Assembly (NCBI GenBank): GCA_028717785.1
Contig: JAQUND010000006.1
Location: forward strand, 29,530-91,264
Source of the DNA: Candidatus Nanoarchaeia archaeon
Lineage (GTDB): Archaea; Nanoarchaeota; Nanoarchaeia; SCGC-AAA011-G17; JAFCDX01
Length of the DNA: 61,735 bases
Direction: 5' to 3'
Shown here: piece after piece, positions 43,615 to 53,783 of the stretch
Layout: each line of letters begins with the position of its first letter
Numbering within the stretch: position 1 is the stretch's first letter
Position numbers and translations under genes: made by a program
Notes under the pieces: model-generated
Told to the model about the DNA's origin: nothing
Database searches by the model: none
The model's input: the letters and a program-made list of their open reading frames with translations, nothing else

Positions 43615-44208
43615 TCAAATAATTTTTCCTATATCTACACCTGTCATTGGAACTACTGGAAAACATCCTCCCACTATTACTGTTGTAACAATTCCTACTG
43701 ATAAAATTGTATTGCAAATACCATTTCCTATAGCATTAGACAATTGTAGGATTTTAGAACCTGTAAAACCAACAGAATAAAACATGTTTAGAATACTCAA
43801 ACTCATAACTTGACCTACAACTCCTAATAATTTTCCTACACCATTTCCTACTGCAACACCTGCACTTGAAGAATTAACAATACCTGTATATATAAAAGAA
43901 GAAAATGCATTTCCTATAGCACTAGAAAGCTGAAAAGTTTTAGTTCCTGTAAAACCCTGACTTAACATTGCAACTTGTATATTAGAAGTAGCTATAGAAC
44001 TTTCTATTCCTTTTATTGTTCCTGTACCAATACCAACACCTGGCCCTACACCCGTACTTACTCCCTGATAATAAGCTGAAGATAAAATATAGTTTGAAAC
44101 ACCATTACCTATAGCATTTGACATTTGTAACAGTTTTGCTCCTGTAAAACCCTGAGCAGCAAATTGTGATATAAGTAGACTCGAAAAAACAGGACCAGAT
44201 AAAGGCAT
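43615..44208 (-). CDS. Glycine-rich protein with three internal repeats
   Basis: 197 residues made of three copies of a unit of about 60 residues: QGFTGAKLLQMSNAIGNGVS (residues 18-37), QGFTGTKTFQLSSAIGNAFS, and VGFTGSKILQLSNAIGNGIC. Each is followed by hydrophobic and Gly/Val-rich sequence such as GVGPGVGIGTGTIKG. No catalytic motif; the hydrophobic stretches are short and interrupted by glycine. It lies directly after the spike gene (AGGAGTATA before the ATG) and before the 1868-residue protein. Possible roles: a tip or plug associated with the spike, or a membrane-active protein of the puncturing device. I know no name for this family. Confidence 0.55.
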   Translation of the reverse strand: MPLSGPVFSSLLISQFAAQGFTGAKLLQMSNAIGNGVSNYILSSAYYQGVSTGVGPGVGIGTGTIKGIESSIATSNIQVAMLSQGFTGTKTFQLSSAIGNAFSSFIYTGIVNSSSAGVAVGNGVGKLLGVVGQVMSLSILNMFYSVGFTGSKILQLSNAIGNGICNTILSVGIVTTVIVGGCFPVVPMTGVDIGKII

Positions 44209-44215
44209 TATACTC

Positions 44216-46354
44216 CTATATAGATGATTTAACTGTTTTACTACCCAGCAAAGGTAGACCTGTTAAAAAATCCAAATGTGAAGGTACCCCAGGAGTACCT
44301 GTAACAACTCCTCCCATTGCTGGTATTTGACCAATTGCAACTTGTGGTCCTGATAAATTTAATTTAACTCCACTCTTAACAGTGACAGTCAACATTCCAT
44401 TTATATCTACTGTCTGTGAAACAGAATCAAGTTTTATTTTTCCAGATTTTGTAACAATATTAATATTCCCTGCAACAATAGAAATCGTACAACTACCTGT
44501 TTTAATTGTTACATTTTTATCACCTGTCGTTATTGACTCAGTAGAACTTCCTACTCTTACTTCTTCTATTTTATTTCCACTTGTTACACTAGTTACATGA
44601 TCACCTATTTTTATTTCATCTTTAAAACCAACTTCTTTTTTAGTGATTATAGATCTTTTTATATCACCAAGAACAACATTTTCTTCAATATTACCATTAA
44701 GAATAGAAATTTTACGATTACCATTAATAAAAGTTTCTACTCTTGATCCTGTAGTCAACGAATATTCGTCAGAAGTTTCATTAGGCAAAGCTGGCGTAAA
44801 TACACCAGGCGCCCTTTCTATATTTCCAGTTATTTTTTGAACATTATTATAACCAATTTGTTCTTGTTTATCTTTTATTACTATTTTTTTATACGAACCA
44901 CCATATAAATTATTTTTATCATTAATATAACTTTCTTCTCTTGTTCCCAAAGATTCAACTTTATATTTACCATGTACAGTAACAGTATAATTTCCCGTTA
45001 CTTCTAAATTATAATTACCGTCAGAATACTCTACACGTTTTCCTGTTGTCTTTAACAGATAAGATGTTCCATCATTTGCGGGTCCCATCACTTCAAAATG
45101 TAAACCTTTTTGAGCAACTATATAAGAACTTTTTCCTTCGTTATCAAACCCTATAGTTCCTCTAATTCCACCCTTAGTATCTAAAAATAAAGATCTATTG
45201 TTTGTTTCCTCAGCTCCTATTACTAATTTAACAGAACCCCCAAACCCAGCTTCCCAACTTCTACCAGGACCCAAAGAATGTCTACCAGAAGATGCAGGAA
45301 AAAATGTAAATAAATGACCCTCTTTATCAATATCAAACTGAGCTCTTGATTGGTGTCTAAAATGTAATGTAGATGCTAAAAAAGAATTTTCTTCTGGCAT
45401 ACATTCTAAATAATCTAAAGAAAATTCAGTAGCAACTGGAGTACCAAAGATCTGTGGTCTAAGAACCTTTGCATATTTTGCTGTATCAGTTTTATCATTA
45501 CCAACTAGAGTTCCCATAACAAACGAAATATATGGAGCTAAACTATCTACATCATAACCAGAATTCACTTCGTTAGCTTTCATTATACCATCAGATAACT
45601 CGTACAACTCAACTCTATGTTCAGTAAATGCTTTTCCACCAAGATAAATAGGTTGTCCATTATTTGTTACAAATTGTATTTTTTGTCCATTGGGTAGAGT
45701 AACTGGTTGAAATGAAAAATCTAGATCTCCTGGTTCTCTAATTATCATTCCATTCCAAGTTCTTGATGCTTGTGTACTTGTATATATTTGATTTGATGAA
45801 AAACGTATAGATTTATCTGAAGATCTTATTTCTATTTCATTTAGTTTTGAATCTGAGATATAAACATCATCATCTAAATACAATTCTGAACCTTGTGTAG
45901 ATTCTATTTGTATTTCTCCAGGGTAAATTTTCCTTCGTTTACCTCTTGTGACGTTGTATCCAATCTTTTCTCTTATTGTTTTTAATTCTTTTAGATTATC
46001 TGGAGTTTTTTTGTTTCTCAAAAGACGATATTCTAAAAGGTGCTTAAGATTTGCATCTACAAAACCAAGAATTATAGGATCTTCCCAAGTCTGAGTTTGT
46101 CTAGACCAACCGCAAATTACTACACTTCCCTCTTCTGGCATGCCCCTTATACAACTTCTTAAAGAACTATGTGATGATGGCAACCTTATAAACTGCGTGT
46201 TTCCATTTCCATTATCTAACCATACAATATCGACATAACCTGTTTCATAATCTACTCTTGATACAACAGCAAGTCTTACGAATTTAGTTCTATCGACTTT
46301 TTTTCCTCTATAAGGATTTTCTCCCGTAAACAAAGGTTTTAATGGATAATTCAT
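44216..46354 (-). CDS. Baseplate central spike protein (gp5/gpV/VgrG-like)
   Basis: 712 residues. An N-terminal OB-fold is suggested by KFVRLAVVSRVDYETGYVDI, VWLDNGNGNTQFIRLP and PEEGSVVICGWSRQTQTWED. A long C-terminal region of short repeating strands (TVTVHGKYKVESLG, NGNRKISILNGNIEENVVLG, GSCTISIVAGNINIVTKSGK) fits the triple-stranded beta-helix needle of gp5 and VgrG. The end GVVTGTPGVPSHLDFLTGLP is like the tips of such spikes. No lysozyme domain is seen, unlike T4 gp5. Role: trimeric needle pushed through the host envelope when the sheath contracts. It starts with an ATGA overlap from the hub gene, which supports the pair. Confidence 0.8.
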   Translation of the reverse strand: MNYPLKPLFTGENPYRGKKVDRTKFVRLAVVSRVDYETGYVDIVWLDNGNGNTQFIRLPSSHSSLRSCIRGMPEEGSVVICGWSRQTQTWEDPIILGFVDANLKHLLEYRLLRNKKTPDNLKELKTIREKIGYNVTRGKRRKIYPGEIQIESTQGSELYLDDDVYISDSKLNEIEIRSSDKSIRFSSNQIYTSTQASRTWNGMIIREPGDLDFSFQPVTLPNGQKIQFVTNNGQPIYLGGKAFTEHRVELYELSDGIMKANEVNSGYDVDSLAPYISFVMGTLVGNDKTDTAKYAKVLRPQIFGTPVATEFSLDYLECMPEENSFLASTLHFRHQSRAQFDIDKEGHLFTFFPASSGRHSLGPGRSWEAGFGGSVKLVIGAEETNNRSLFLDTKGGIRGTIGFDNEGKSSYIVAQKGLHFEVMGPANDGTSYLLKTTGKRVEYSDGNYNLEVTGNYTVTVHGKYKVESLGTREESYINDKNNLYGGSYKKIVIKDKQEQIGYNNVQKITGNIERAPGVFTPALPNETSDEYSLTTGSRVETFINGNRKISILNGNIEENVVLGDIKRSIITKKEVGFKDEIKIGDHVTSVTSGNKIEEVRVGSSTESITTGDKNVTIKTGSCTISIVAGNINIVTKSGKIKLDSVSQTVDINGMLTVTVKSGVKLNLSGPQVAIGQIPAMGGVVTGTPGVPSHLDFLTGLPLLGSKTVKSSI

Positions 46355-48468
46355 TCAGATACCTCTGGCGTGTTCTTTTGTGCTTTTTGTGCAGCATCAG
46401 TTTTACTCCCATAACTTATCATTTTACCTGTAGAAGAATCTATTGTATACATCACATTATTGGGATCTATTTCTAATTGCATGTTCTGAGGATTCATTGA
46501 CAAAGTTTTATGAGCTGCACTATTTGCTTCTTCATAATCAATTAAATCTTCTATAGTTCCTTTTGAAGTATATGTTTTACCATAACCATAACTTATATAC
46601 GGTGGCAATCCAACTTGACCAATAATTTCATATCCATTAGTATCTGTAAGTTGATATTCAGTTTTTCCATTAGACCCTGCAATAATATTTGAAAATGTTT
46701 GCCATGTGCCTGTTTTATCTGAACTTACTTTTGTCAAATCAATAGAAAATTCGGGCTGTATTACTTGTACATGTTCTTTTGCTCTTGGAGTACAAATAGA
46801 TGGCATAGACACTTGTTTAACAAAATTATTCGTTTCATTAGGTTCAGCAATAGAATTACCAATAACAGTAAACTGTTCATCAGTTACCTCACCTACGTTT
46901 CTAAAAAAAGAATTTTTTTGTCCCTTTTGTACTCTCTCTGCTGACAATGTAAGTGTTGTCGTAAAAGTTCCCCCAAATGAGAATCTATTTTCTATTCCTT
47001 TAACATAATAAAAAGCGTCTCTTGAAGGAATGTAAACAGGATAACCAAGTCTTAATTCGGGTCTTCCAAGTATAGTAACAGAACCTTGACGAATTAAAGC
47101 ATTTTGACGAACAAGTTCAGCTCTACCCCAAAATTTACATTGTGTAGAAGTGTGTAACCATGGCATAGAACGTTGTACAGGTCTCTCACCAAATTGTAAA
47201 GCTAAAAGGGGATCGGACGCAATACCATTCACTATTTGACTATCTGAAACTACATCTGCTAGAGCACCTGAAACATCTACTCTAGTTATTACTTCAGACT
47301 CACTTTGTACAAAATTCCAATTAATAATATCCAAATCATTTATTATCGAATTAATATTTTTGCTAACATCTAAATTATAAAACGGTAATTTAAAAACTAA
47401 TTCTCCATTAACATCCATAAAGAACTCATAATGTATAGCTTCTTTTAATTCGTTTACTATTTCAAGTTGGCTTTTAAAATCACTTTTAGCAATACTTGGT
47501 GCTGATGGATATGATTGATATACAACAGAAGCTGATCCTAACATTTGTTTTATTGTTGTAAGATTAGAATTCTGAGACAAGGGTAAAGTAATTAATTGCG
47601 ACATATCAATATCTAGATATTTTCTACCTCTAGAACTAGTAAAATCTTTAAGACCATATATTTTAAGTCTTGTTCCTATATAATTTAATCTTTCTGACCA
47701 ATAACTCATTATTTCTGACAATTCAGCGCTAGATCTTAATTTTCCGTCAACTTGAACTGAATTATAACTGTAATTTAAATAATCATTAATTGGCACCATT
47801 TGAAGCATTGAAACACGAGAAATCTCTCTTAATATCTCAGGTATTGTAAGACCAGAAAAAATATTACCTGTTATAGATATAGTTCTCCCTCCTACTTCAA
47901 CAGAATCACCTTTAAGAAATTTAGCTATATCTTTAGATTCCATACCAATATTTTTCAAATAACCAGAAATAGATTCTGTTGATCCCATTATAGATGGATT
48001 CATTATTGTATTTGTTATTTGCCACCAACGTAAAATGTCAGCGCAAGACACAGAAATAGTATGCATTCCATCACTATAATTTTCTGTCAATGCAGTAACA
48101 ACGCCCCAAAAAGCTCTATAATAAGGATATTTCTTTTTATTATCTATAGTTTTTAAAAATCTTCCCCTAAAATATATTTCTACCTCAGACATTATTTTTA
48201 AACTAGAATACTTTGACGCTCCAGAATTCACTGTTTTAAATCGTCCGCCATTATGTTCTGGATATGAAATCGTAAAATTTGCAGTTCCTGGTACAGAATC
48301 TACACTCAAACTTGTGCTAATTTCTGTTATATCTTGTCTAATATCGAATTTATTACCTTGCGAGTCAGACAACAAATTAGATCCATTTATAAAAACAAGA
48401 GAATCAGGTGCAAGCTGTACTGTTTCTGGTTGTCTATAAATATTATTTATTTGATTTTGTGTACTCAT
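46351..48468 (-). CDS. Baseplate hub protein (gp27/gpD-like)
   Basis: 705 residues. Features typical of hub proteins: FDIRQDITEISTSLSVDSVP followed by FTISYPEH, an YYRAFWGVVTALTENYSDGM-type strand, SCADILRWW, a middle part with NDYLNYS, and RQGSVTILGRPELRLGYPVY (the common hub C-terminal strand with GYPVYIPSRDAFYYVKGIEN). This is the fold of P2 gpD and T4 gp27, a ring that holds the spike and meets the tail tube. Lies between the hub adaptors and the spike, with TAATG and ATGA overlaps on either side. Length is larger than usual because of a proline- and Asn-rich C-terminal extension of about 180 residues. Confidence 0.75.
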   Translation of the reverse strand: MSTQNQINNIYRQPETVQLAPDSLVFINGSNLLSDSQGNKFDIRQDITEISTSLSVDSVPGTANFTISYPEHNGGRFKTVNSGASKYSSLKIMSEVEIYFRGRFLKTIDNKKKYPYYRAFWGVVTALTENYSDGMHTISVSCADILRWWQITNTIMNPSIMGSTESISGYLKNIGMESKDIAKFLKGDSVEVGGRTISITGNIFSGLTIPEILREISRVSMLQMVPINDYLNYSYNSVQVDGKLRSSAELSEIMSYWSERLNYIGTRLKIYGLKDFTSSRGRKYLDIDMSQLITLPLSQNSNLTTIKQMLGSASVVYQSYPSAPSIAKSDFKSQLEIVNELKEAIHYEFFMDVNGELVFKLPFYNLDVSKNINSIINDLDIINWNFVQSESEVITRVDVSGALADVVSDSQIVNGIASDPLLALQFGERPVQRSMPWLHTSTQCKFWGRAELVRQNALIRQGSVTILGRPELRLGYPVYIPSRDAFYYVKGIENRFSFGGTFTTTLTLSAERVQKGQKNSFFRNVGEVTDEQFTVIGNSIAEPNETNNFVKQVSMPSICTPRAKEHVQVIQPEFSIDLTKVSSDKTGTWQTFSNIIAGSNGKTEYQLTDTNGYEIIGQVGLPPYISYGYGKTYTSKGTIEDLIDYEEANSAAHKTLSMNPQNMQLEIDPNNVMYTIDSSTGKMISYGSKTDAAQKAQKNTPEVSE

Positions 48469-49046
48469 TAAAAAGTACTACCTCTCAAAACAGACTCTAC
48501 ATTTACACGATTAATATCAAAAGTTTGAGTAACTTTATATTCAAAATTAAAATCAATATTAAATGGCATAGATTCATTTTCAGAAACAGAAAAACTTGTA
48601 AAATGACCTCTATAAATAAATTCATTATAACTTAGAATTACTCTACCAATTGTTTCAATAGTACATGGATTTATAGAACCATTAGGTTTAGTATTTCTAT
48701 TAGTTCCATTATTTCTATAAATAGCTATCAGTTTTTCAATATTCTCGTATCCTGCAGTTTTTATTCTTTCTATGCGAGTTAAACCCTTTTCATTAGAAAA
48801 AAACATTGCAGATTTTCCCGATGAAATTAGCACATCAAGTTCGTCATGATGAACTTGAAAAATATAAGGAATGTTTCCACCAGTCCATCTAACGCGTTGT
48901 TCCAATATTTTTGACACGCTTTTGTTTTCTAATGTTGATGGATTAATTAACAAAGTCAAAGGTGGTGGAGGATCGTTAATCTCCAATTCAAACACCATGG
49001 GTTTTACATTAGTTCTTTTTACTGTTATTTTATTGTGTATAGCCAT
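48468..49046 (-). CDS. Tail tube-hub adaptor, copy 2
   Basis: 192 residues. PLTLLINPSTLENKSVSK near the start (an FNP-S/T motif) and RVILSYNEFIYRGHFTSFSV with MPFNIDFNFEYKVTQTF near the end match the pattern of contractile-injection-system tube/hub-adaptor proteins and of the neighbouring 180-residue gene. No LysM domain is seen. The start at 49046 lies 17 bases inside the preceding gene, with no strong ribosome binding site, so coupling is likely; the stop shares a base with the hub start. Probably one of the rings joining hub and tube. Confidence 0.6.
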   Translation of the reverse strand: MAIHNKITVKRTNVKPMVFELEINDPPPPLTLLINPSTLENKSVSKILEQRVRWTGGNIPYIFQVHHDELDVLISSGKSAMFFSNEKGLTRIERIKTAGYENIEKLIAIYRNNGTNRNTKPNGSINPCTIETIGRVILSYNEFIYRGHFTSFSVSENESMPFNIDFNFEYKVTQTFDINRVNVESVLRGSTF

Positions 49047-49572
49047 TTTTTGTCACAGTCAATTGTCCTAAAATTCGCATAACTTTAAAAGTAAAAGAAT
49101 ATTCAAGATTAAAAGGATGTAAAGCATCTTCTGTGTATGAAAAATTCTCAAAATAACCTTCATATTGTCTACTATCAAAAACCATTGAAACAAACCCGAC
49201 GCTTATAATCTTAGATTGATTAGCTTTTGTCGCATTAGTATCAAAAGTAGATGAATATGTCTTTCCATTGTTTTTGTAAATATTAAGTAAAGTCATAAAA
49301 TATTGATATGACTCAGTAGATCTTGATTGTCTATTTGTCAGACCCTGTTCGCTATCTAAAAACATTGCAGTTTTACCTGTAGCTGATAATGAAGTCAGTT
49401 GTTCACCCCAATATTCATGTGCAAATCCACCAAGTGTTCTTGTCTCTGTTATCAAAGGAGAATAAGTAGTATCCATATTTGCTGGATTAATTAACATATT
49501 TAAAGATGGAACTTTTGTGTCACTCACTATACTCCAAGAAACCGGTAATTGCGTTTGTTTAGCTGTTTTCAT
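49030..49572 (-). CDS. Tail tube-hub adaptor, copy 1
   Basis: 180 residues, paralogous to the next gene. Shared landmarks: SLNMLINPANMDTTYSPLIT, SATGKTAMFLDSEQGLT (compare SSGKSAMFFSNEKGLT in copy 2), VFDSRQYEGYFENFSYTEDA, and PFNLEYSFTFKVM. This suggests duplication, each copy perhaps forming a separate ring between hub and tube. The ATG at 49572 overlaps the tape measure stop as TAATG. The family resembles the tube-like proteins of contractile injection systems, but the exact family name is uncertain. Confidence 0.6.
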   Translation of the reverse strand: MKTAKQTQLPVSWSIVSDTKVPSLNMLINPANMDTTYSPLITETRTLGGFAHEYWGEQLTSLSATGKTAMFLDSEQGLTNRQSRSTESYQYFMTLLNIYKNNGKTYSSTFDTNATKANQSKIISVGFVSMVFDSRQYEGYFENFSYTEDALHPFNLEYSFTFKVMRILGQLTVTKNGYTQ

Positions 49573-52500
49573 TACATTTTATCTGTATAAAGCGCATTTA
49601 AAACAATCTGTTCAACTTGACGTCTATCATTTTGATTAACATGAATATTTATTACTCTATTATCATTTATATTTTTTGTTTGTTCTATTCTACTTGTCTG
49701 AAAATCACTTGACTTACCAGATACAGCTTCTAAAATTTTATCCGTTGGCATTATGTTTTTCCAAATTGCTTTGGGCAAAACTAATTCACCAGAATTTAAT
49801 CCAGACAAAATTTTGTCACCTTGAAAATTAGTACCTGGTACTATACCACCATTACCAAAACTTGGAATTTTTTTACCAGAAAGTTGTTGCATTTGTTCAT
49901 CAGTTAATTTCACAGGCCCTTTACTTGCAATTTGTTCTTTTGTAAGTTTTGTTGATTGACCTACCTGATAACCACCTCCAAGCCCTAAAACTGCCTTTCT
50001 TTTTCTAACAGCAGGTGTTTCGAATTTTAATCCTTCAGCAATAGAACTCTTTGCTAAATCAGCTGCAATTGAGTTTCCTTTTTGAACTAATGACATATAT
50101 TTATCAGTTATTTTGCCGTTTGCTTCAAGCTCTTTTCTTTGAGCTTGTTGATTCTTCGAATAAGCATCTGTTTTATTAGATATACTTTCTAATATTTTTT
50201 GCTCTTTTCTAATTTCATCAAGTTGAGCTTTTGCAGTCTCATCACCTTTGTCAGCTTTTAAACCTGTTTCTATTTCGCTAATTTCTAGTTCACTTCTTTT
50301 TGACCTTATTCTCTGATTTAACTCTCCTAACACGCTTTCATTATTTGACAAAGACTCGTTTAAATCTTCGAATCCCTTCAATTTATCCTTGAAAATAAAA
50401 CTAAAGATATTAACAAACTTCTCTATTAAAACAAAAATATTTCTTAAAACTTTTGATATTGTGTTATTAAGCGCATCTTCTGTAGATTTTGTTTGTTTTA
50501 AAGCTTGAAGTCCTGCAGCTTTTTGTTGACGCTTCAATTCTTCTTTAACATTTTGTTTTTGTGTAGTGCTTAAAGATTTAAAATTCACGTCTAGTTTTGA
50601 AATAACTTTCGCTAAACCCTCAGCAGTAATATTACCTTGTGAATCTACAGCAGAGCTCAGATCACTACTAAGTTCAGGAAACTGTTCTATTAATGAATTT
50701 TTTATCTCTTTAAGATCTTTTCCTTTACTCTGCATTTTTAACAATTTTTCTGTAAGCTGACTTGTTCTACTATCAGAATCTGATACAGACGATAACACGT
50801 TAATCATGCTTTTTGCATCTTGTTCGCCAAAAGCAGTTTTTAAACCCTTTGAATTTGCAAGTAAATTTTCTGACAACCTCTTCATAGACATTACAGCTTC
50901 TCTACTTATTCCAAATATCTCTCCTATTTTCTCCATTTTATAGAAACTTTTCGACATTGAAGCATCAACTTTTTCAATATCGCCCTCAATATTTATACCA
51001 ACTTTTCCAGCAACAGCTTGCATTCTCATTAAAAATTCACTTGTAGGATCTAAACCTCTAGCTCTCATTAATTCAGCATTTAACCCCTTCATTTGATCCA
51101 TTTCTTGTAGAGCACGTTTTTTTGATAATAAACTCGATCTTTTACCAGTATCTTGTTCAGTTTTTAGCTGTCTATCTATCGCAGCAGTTTGCTCAGAAAA
51201 TGATTTCTTCCAATATTTATTTCCTTTTCCTAATCTATAAGTAGTAATCTGCATTTCGCTTGATACATCCTTAAAACTGCCAACAATACTTGTTGCTGCA
51301 TCTGTAGCAGCTTTTTCTGGTAGTCTCATATTCTTCACAAGACCACTAAAAAGACTACTAACATCTTCGACTTTTTTTCCATATAATCCTAAACCTGTAG
51401 CAGCATTGACAACTTTATCAAAAAAAATCGTAGTAGTTATACCAGCATTACTTGCATCTTTTTGCAATTGAACAAAACCAGTCCCTATCTCAGAAAGATT
51501 CATTCCAAATTCAGAACGTAAAACTCCCGATCTTGATGCCAATTCACTAACTTCTACACCCATAGAAGCAGCTATGCCCATCATATCTTCTAAATTTTTA
51601 AGAGAGTCATCAGCTCTAAAACCTGATTGTCTCAAATTTTCTAAATATCCTATTGCTTGATCCATAGAAACACCAAGAGACCAAGACCAACTTTCAGTAG
51701 TCTTTCTCATTTCCTCTATTGAAGATTCAGCTAACACACCCCCTTTTCTTATTTCATCAAACGTCTTTCCAGCAGAATGTGTATCTGCAGCCATAAATAA
51801 AACTTGTTTCCTTGCATTTTTAACTTGTCTCTCTAACATAAAAGCAGTTTTTACCATACCCAGAAAAGTAAACGCTCCAGCAAAAGGTGCTATAACTGCA
51901 CCTAAAACTTTAAATGCTCCTGTCATAGCTTTAGCAGCTATTAAACCAGTTTCACCAAATTTTGCTGTAGCCTGTATTGGTATATTTTGCTTATATACTT
52001 TCATTGCATCAATTAATCCGCCAAGGTTTTTTCTTTGACTTAAAACTTGACGTATATAAGCTTGATTAACTTTATTTTGTTCTCTTGCTCTTTGAACTGT
52101 AGCTGAAATTGAAGATTCTTCGAGTTTTTTTATTTCTTGTTGTTGATTTACTATTTTTCTTAATCGTATCTCTTCATTCTTCAATAATCCCATTTTTTCT
52201 CTAATAAGTTGATTAGAACCGTTTTCTAATAAAATAGTTCTTTGTAAATCATTACTCATTTGTTGAATTCTTTTATTTGCTTCTTCAAATTGTTTTCTCA
52301 ATTCAATATTAGAAATATCTTGCATTTCTTCATATACTTCGCTTGTCATTTTTGTTAATAAATTAAAAGCATCATTCACAGTTTTTGTTTCAGCTACAAT
52401 TTTTTCGTCAGCAGAAACAGCTAAATTTAGTTGTTCTACGTTTTCTTCTAATCTGCTTTTTATATCAGACAACTGTCCGTTCATTATTGTACTTGATTTT

Positions 52501-53348
52501 TCAGTATTGTCTGTTATCATCTCTAATTGATCTCTTAATTCTTCAATATCTTTTATGACATTCTGATAACTAGTTTTTGCTATATTATTCTTCATCGATC
52601 CTGATATGTCATTAGAAACAGATAACACTTTGTCAAAGTCTTTTGTTAAAGTTCCAATGTTGTTAGACATATTATCGTATTCTTTATTAACATTTGAAAC
52701 TTTATCTCTGACATCTTTTAGTTTCGAATCATAATCAGATAAAAGTGAACTTGATATTTTACCTTCGTTTTTAGCATTTTCTAGTTCAGTAGAAATACGT
52801 TTTGTTTGCCTTCTAACTTTTTCATATTCAGAAGCAATATCAGTAGTAGACATTCTAAATTTATCAGCATTTGCAACCAAGTTTTTATGAATTCTGCTTG
52901 AATCAGCTATTAATCTATTGTAAGCTTCAGATTTTTCTATAACTTTACTATGTCTAGATTCTAAGTTTGTTAATTCTGATGTAACTTTTCCAAATTCATT
53001 TACAATAGACTTTACTTCTTCAGCATCAAAAACTGTTTTACCTTGTAAACTTTTTGATGCACTAGAAATCAATTGTATTGTGTCAGTTAATTTTTCTAAT
53101 TCTTTCCTTGGAACTAATTCTATTTTTGACAATTCAGAAAGTTTTTTCATTGTCTTCGGAATAGCAGACATCATACTTATAAATTTGTTTTCTAAATCTG
53201 CATTCTTCTTCAATGACTTGTTGAAAGAATCAACAACATTTGGCATTTTAGAAAATTCAACATAATATTTCTTAAGTTGATCTAAAGCCTCTTGAATATT
53301 TGACTCTATCTCAAATTCGCTTACATACTTTCTTTTTGTATCAGCCAT
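49572..53348 (-). CDS. Tail tape measure protein
   Basis: 1258 residues. Long coiled-coil N-terminal region (residues 1 to about 460), then a hydrophobic segment (AAKAMTGAFKVLGAVIAPFA, about 468-510), a middle with helix repeats such as GVEVSELASRSGVLRSEFGM, and a C-terminal SGLNSGELVLPKAIWKNIMP, typical of tape measure ends. The length sets tail length: at about 1.5 A per residue this fits a tail of roughly 190 nm, an estimate only. It lies between assembly chaperone-like genes and the hub, as usual in contractile phages. ATG with AGGAA upstream. High confidence from position, size and helical pattern. Confidence 0.85.
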   Translation of the reverse strand: MADTKRKYVSEFEIESNIQEALDQLKKYYVEFSKMPNVVDSFNKSLKKNADLENKFISMMSAIPKTMKKLSELSKIELVPRKELEKLTDTIQLISSASKSLQGKTVFDAEEVKSIVNEFGKVTSELTNLESRHSKVIEKSEAYNRLIADSSRIHKNLVANADKFRMSTTDIASEYEKVRRQTKRISTELENAKNEGKISSSLLSDYDSKLKDVRDKVSNVNKEYDNMSNNIGTLTKDFDKVLSVSNDISGSMKNNIAKTSYQNVIKDIEELRDQLEMITDNTEKSSTIMNGQLSDIKSRLEENVEQLNLAVSADEKIVAETKTVNDAFNLLTKMTSEVYEEMQDISNIELRKQFEEANKRIQQMSNDLQRTILLENGSNQLIREKMGLLKNEEIRLRKIVNQQQEIKKLEESSISATVQRAREQNKVNQAYIRQVLSQRKNLGGLIDAMKVYKQNIPIQATAKFGETGLIAAKAMTGAFKVLGAVIAPFAGAFTFLGMVKTAFMLERQVKNARKQVLFMAADTHSAGKTFDEIRKGGVLAESSIEEMRKTTESWSWSLGVSMDQAIGYLENLRQSGFRADDSLKNLEDMMGIAASMGVEVSELASRSGVLRSEFGMNLSEIGTGFVQLQKDASNAGITTTIFFDKVVNAATGLGLYGKKVEDVSSLFSGLVKNMRLPEKAATDAATSIVGSFKDVSSEMQITTYRLGKGNKYWKKSFSEQTAAIDRQLKTEQDTGKRSSLLSKKRALQEMDQMKGLNAELMRARGLDPTSEFLMRMQAVAGKVGINIEGDIEKVDASMSKSFYKMEKIGEIFGISREAVMSMKRLSENLLANSKGLKTAFGEQDAKSMINVLSSVSDSDSRTSQLTEKLLKMQSKGKDLKEIKNSLIEQFPELSSDLSSAVDSQGNITAEGLAKVISKLDVNFKSLSTTQKQNVKEELKRQQKAAGLQALKQTKSTEDALNNTISKVLRNIFVLIEKFVNIFSFIFKDKLKGFEDLNESLSNNESVLGELNQRIRSKRSELEISEIETGLKADKGDETAKAQLDEIRKEQKILESISNKTDAYSKNQQAQRKELEANGKITDKYMSLVQKGNSIAADLAKSSIAEGLKFETPAVRKRKAVLGLGGGYQVGQSTKLTKEQIASKGPVKLTDEQMQQLSGKKIPSFGNGGIVPGTNFQGDKILSGLNSGELVLPKAIWKNIMPTDKILEAVSGKSSDFQTSRIEQTKNINDNRVINIHVNQNDRRQVEQIVLNALYTDKM

Positions 53349-53349
53349 T

Positions 53350-53781
53350 TTATTCCTTCAGTGTGTCAGTATCTTCTAACAAACCTTTTTCTTTTAATTC
53401 TTTATCAACTTCGCTTGTTAACTCTATCCACTTTGAATATAAAAAAGAAATCACAGTCTCATTCCACGAACCAATAATTTTACCCAATTTATCTAAAGTT
53501 TCTTGCTTTGCTTTTTTCAACTTCGATTCATCATCTATACCTTCATAGTCATCAAGATGTTTTCCATTGACGACTTTAATAGCATGTTTCAAAGTTTCTG
53601 ACTTTAATTTATAAAAATACGCATTACCTGTTAGATCAGAACAAGAAATAAACACGTTGCCCTCTTGATCAGAATCTAAAGTGCTCAAAGTTAAATTCAA
53701 TTCACCAATTTTTACATCTTTAGTTTTCTTTCCAAGCTTAGAAAGTTCACTTAATACAGAAAAAATATCTGTAGTTCCCAT
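53350..53781 (-). CDS. Tail assembly chaperone-like protein
   Basis: 143 residues directly before the tape measure, the usual place of tail assembly chaperones. Begins with a beta part (KIGELNLTLSTLDSDQEGNV) and ends helical (KLGKIIGSWNETVISFLYSK, DKELKEKGLLED). Own ribosome binding site AGGAG seven bases before the ATG. It is in a different frame from the preceding 76-residue gene, but no slippery heptamer is visible at the junction, so a programmed frameshift like that of lambda G/GT is not supported. Confidence 0.55.
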   Translation of the reverse strand: MGTTDIFSVLSELSKLGKKTKDVKIGELNLTLSTLDSDQEGNVFISCSDLTGNAYFYKLKSETLKHAIKVVNGKHLDDYEGIDDESKLKKAKQETLDKLGKIIGSWNETVISFLYSKWIELTSEVDKELKEKGLLEDTDTLKE

Positions 53782-53783
53782 AA

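Noticed and set aside
43604..43717. Upstream start for the 1868-residue protein
   Set aside because: The extra residues lie within the 3' end of the glycine-rich gene, and a good AGGAG site precedes the later ATG.
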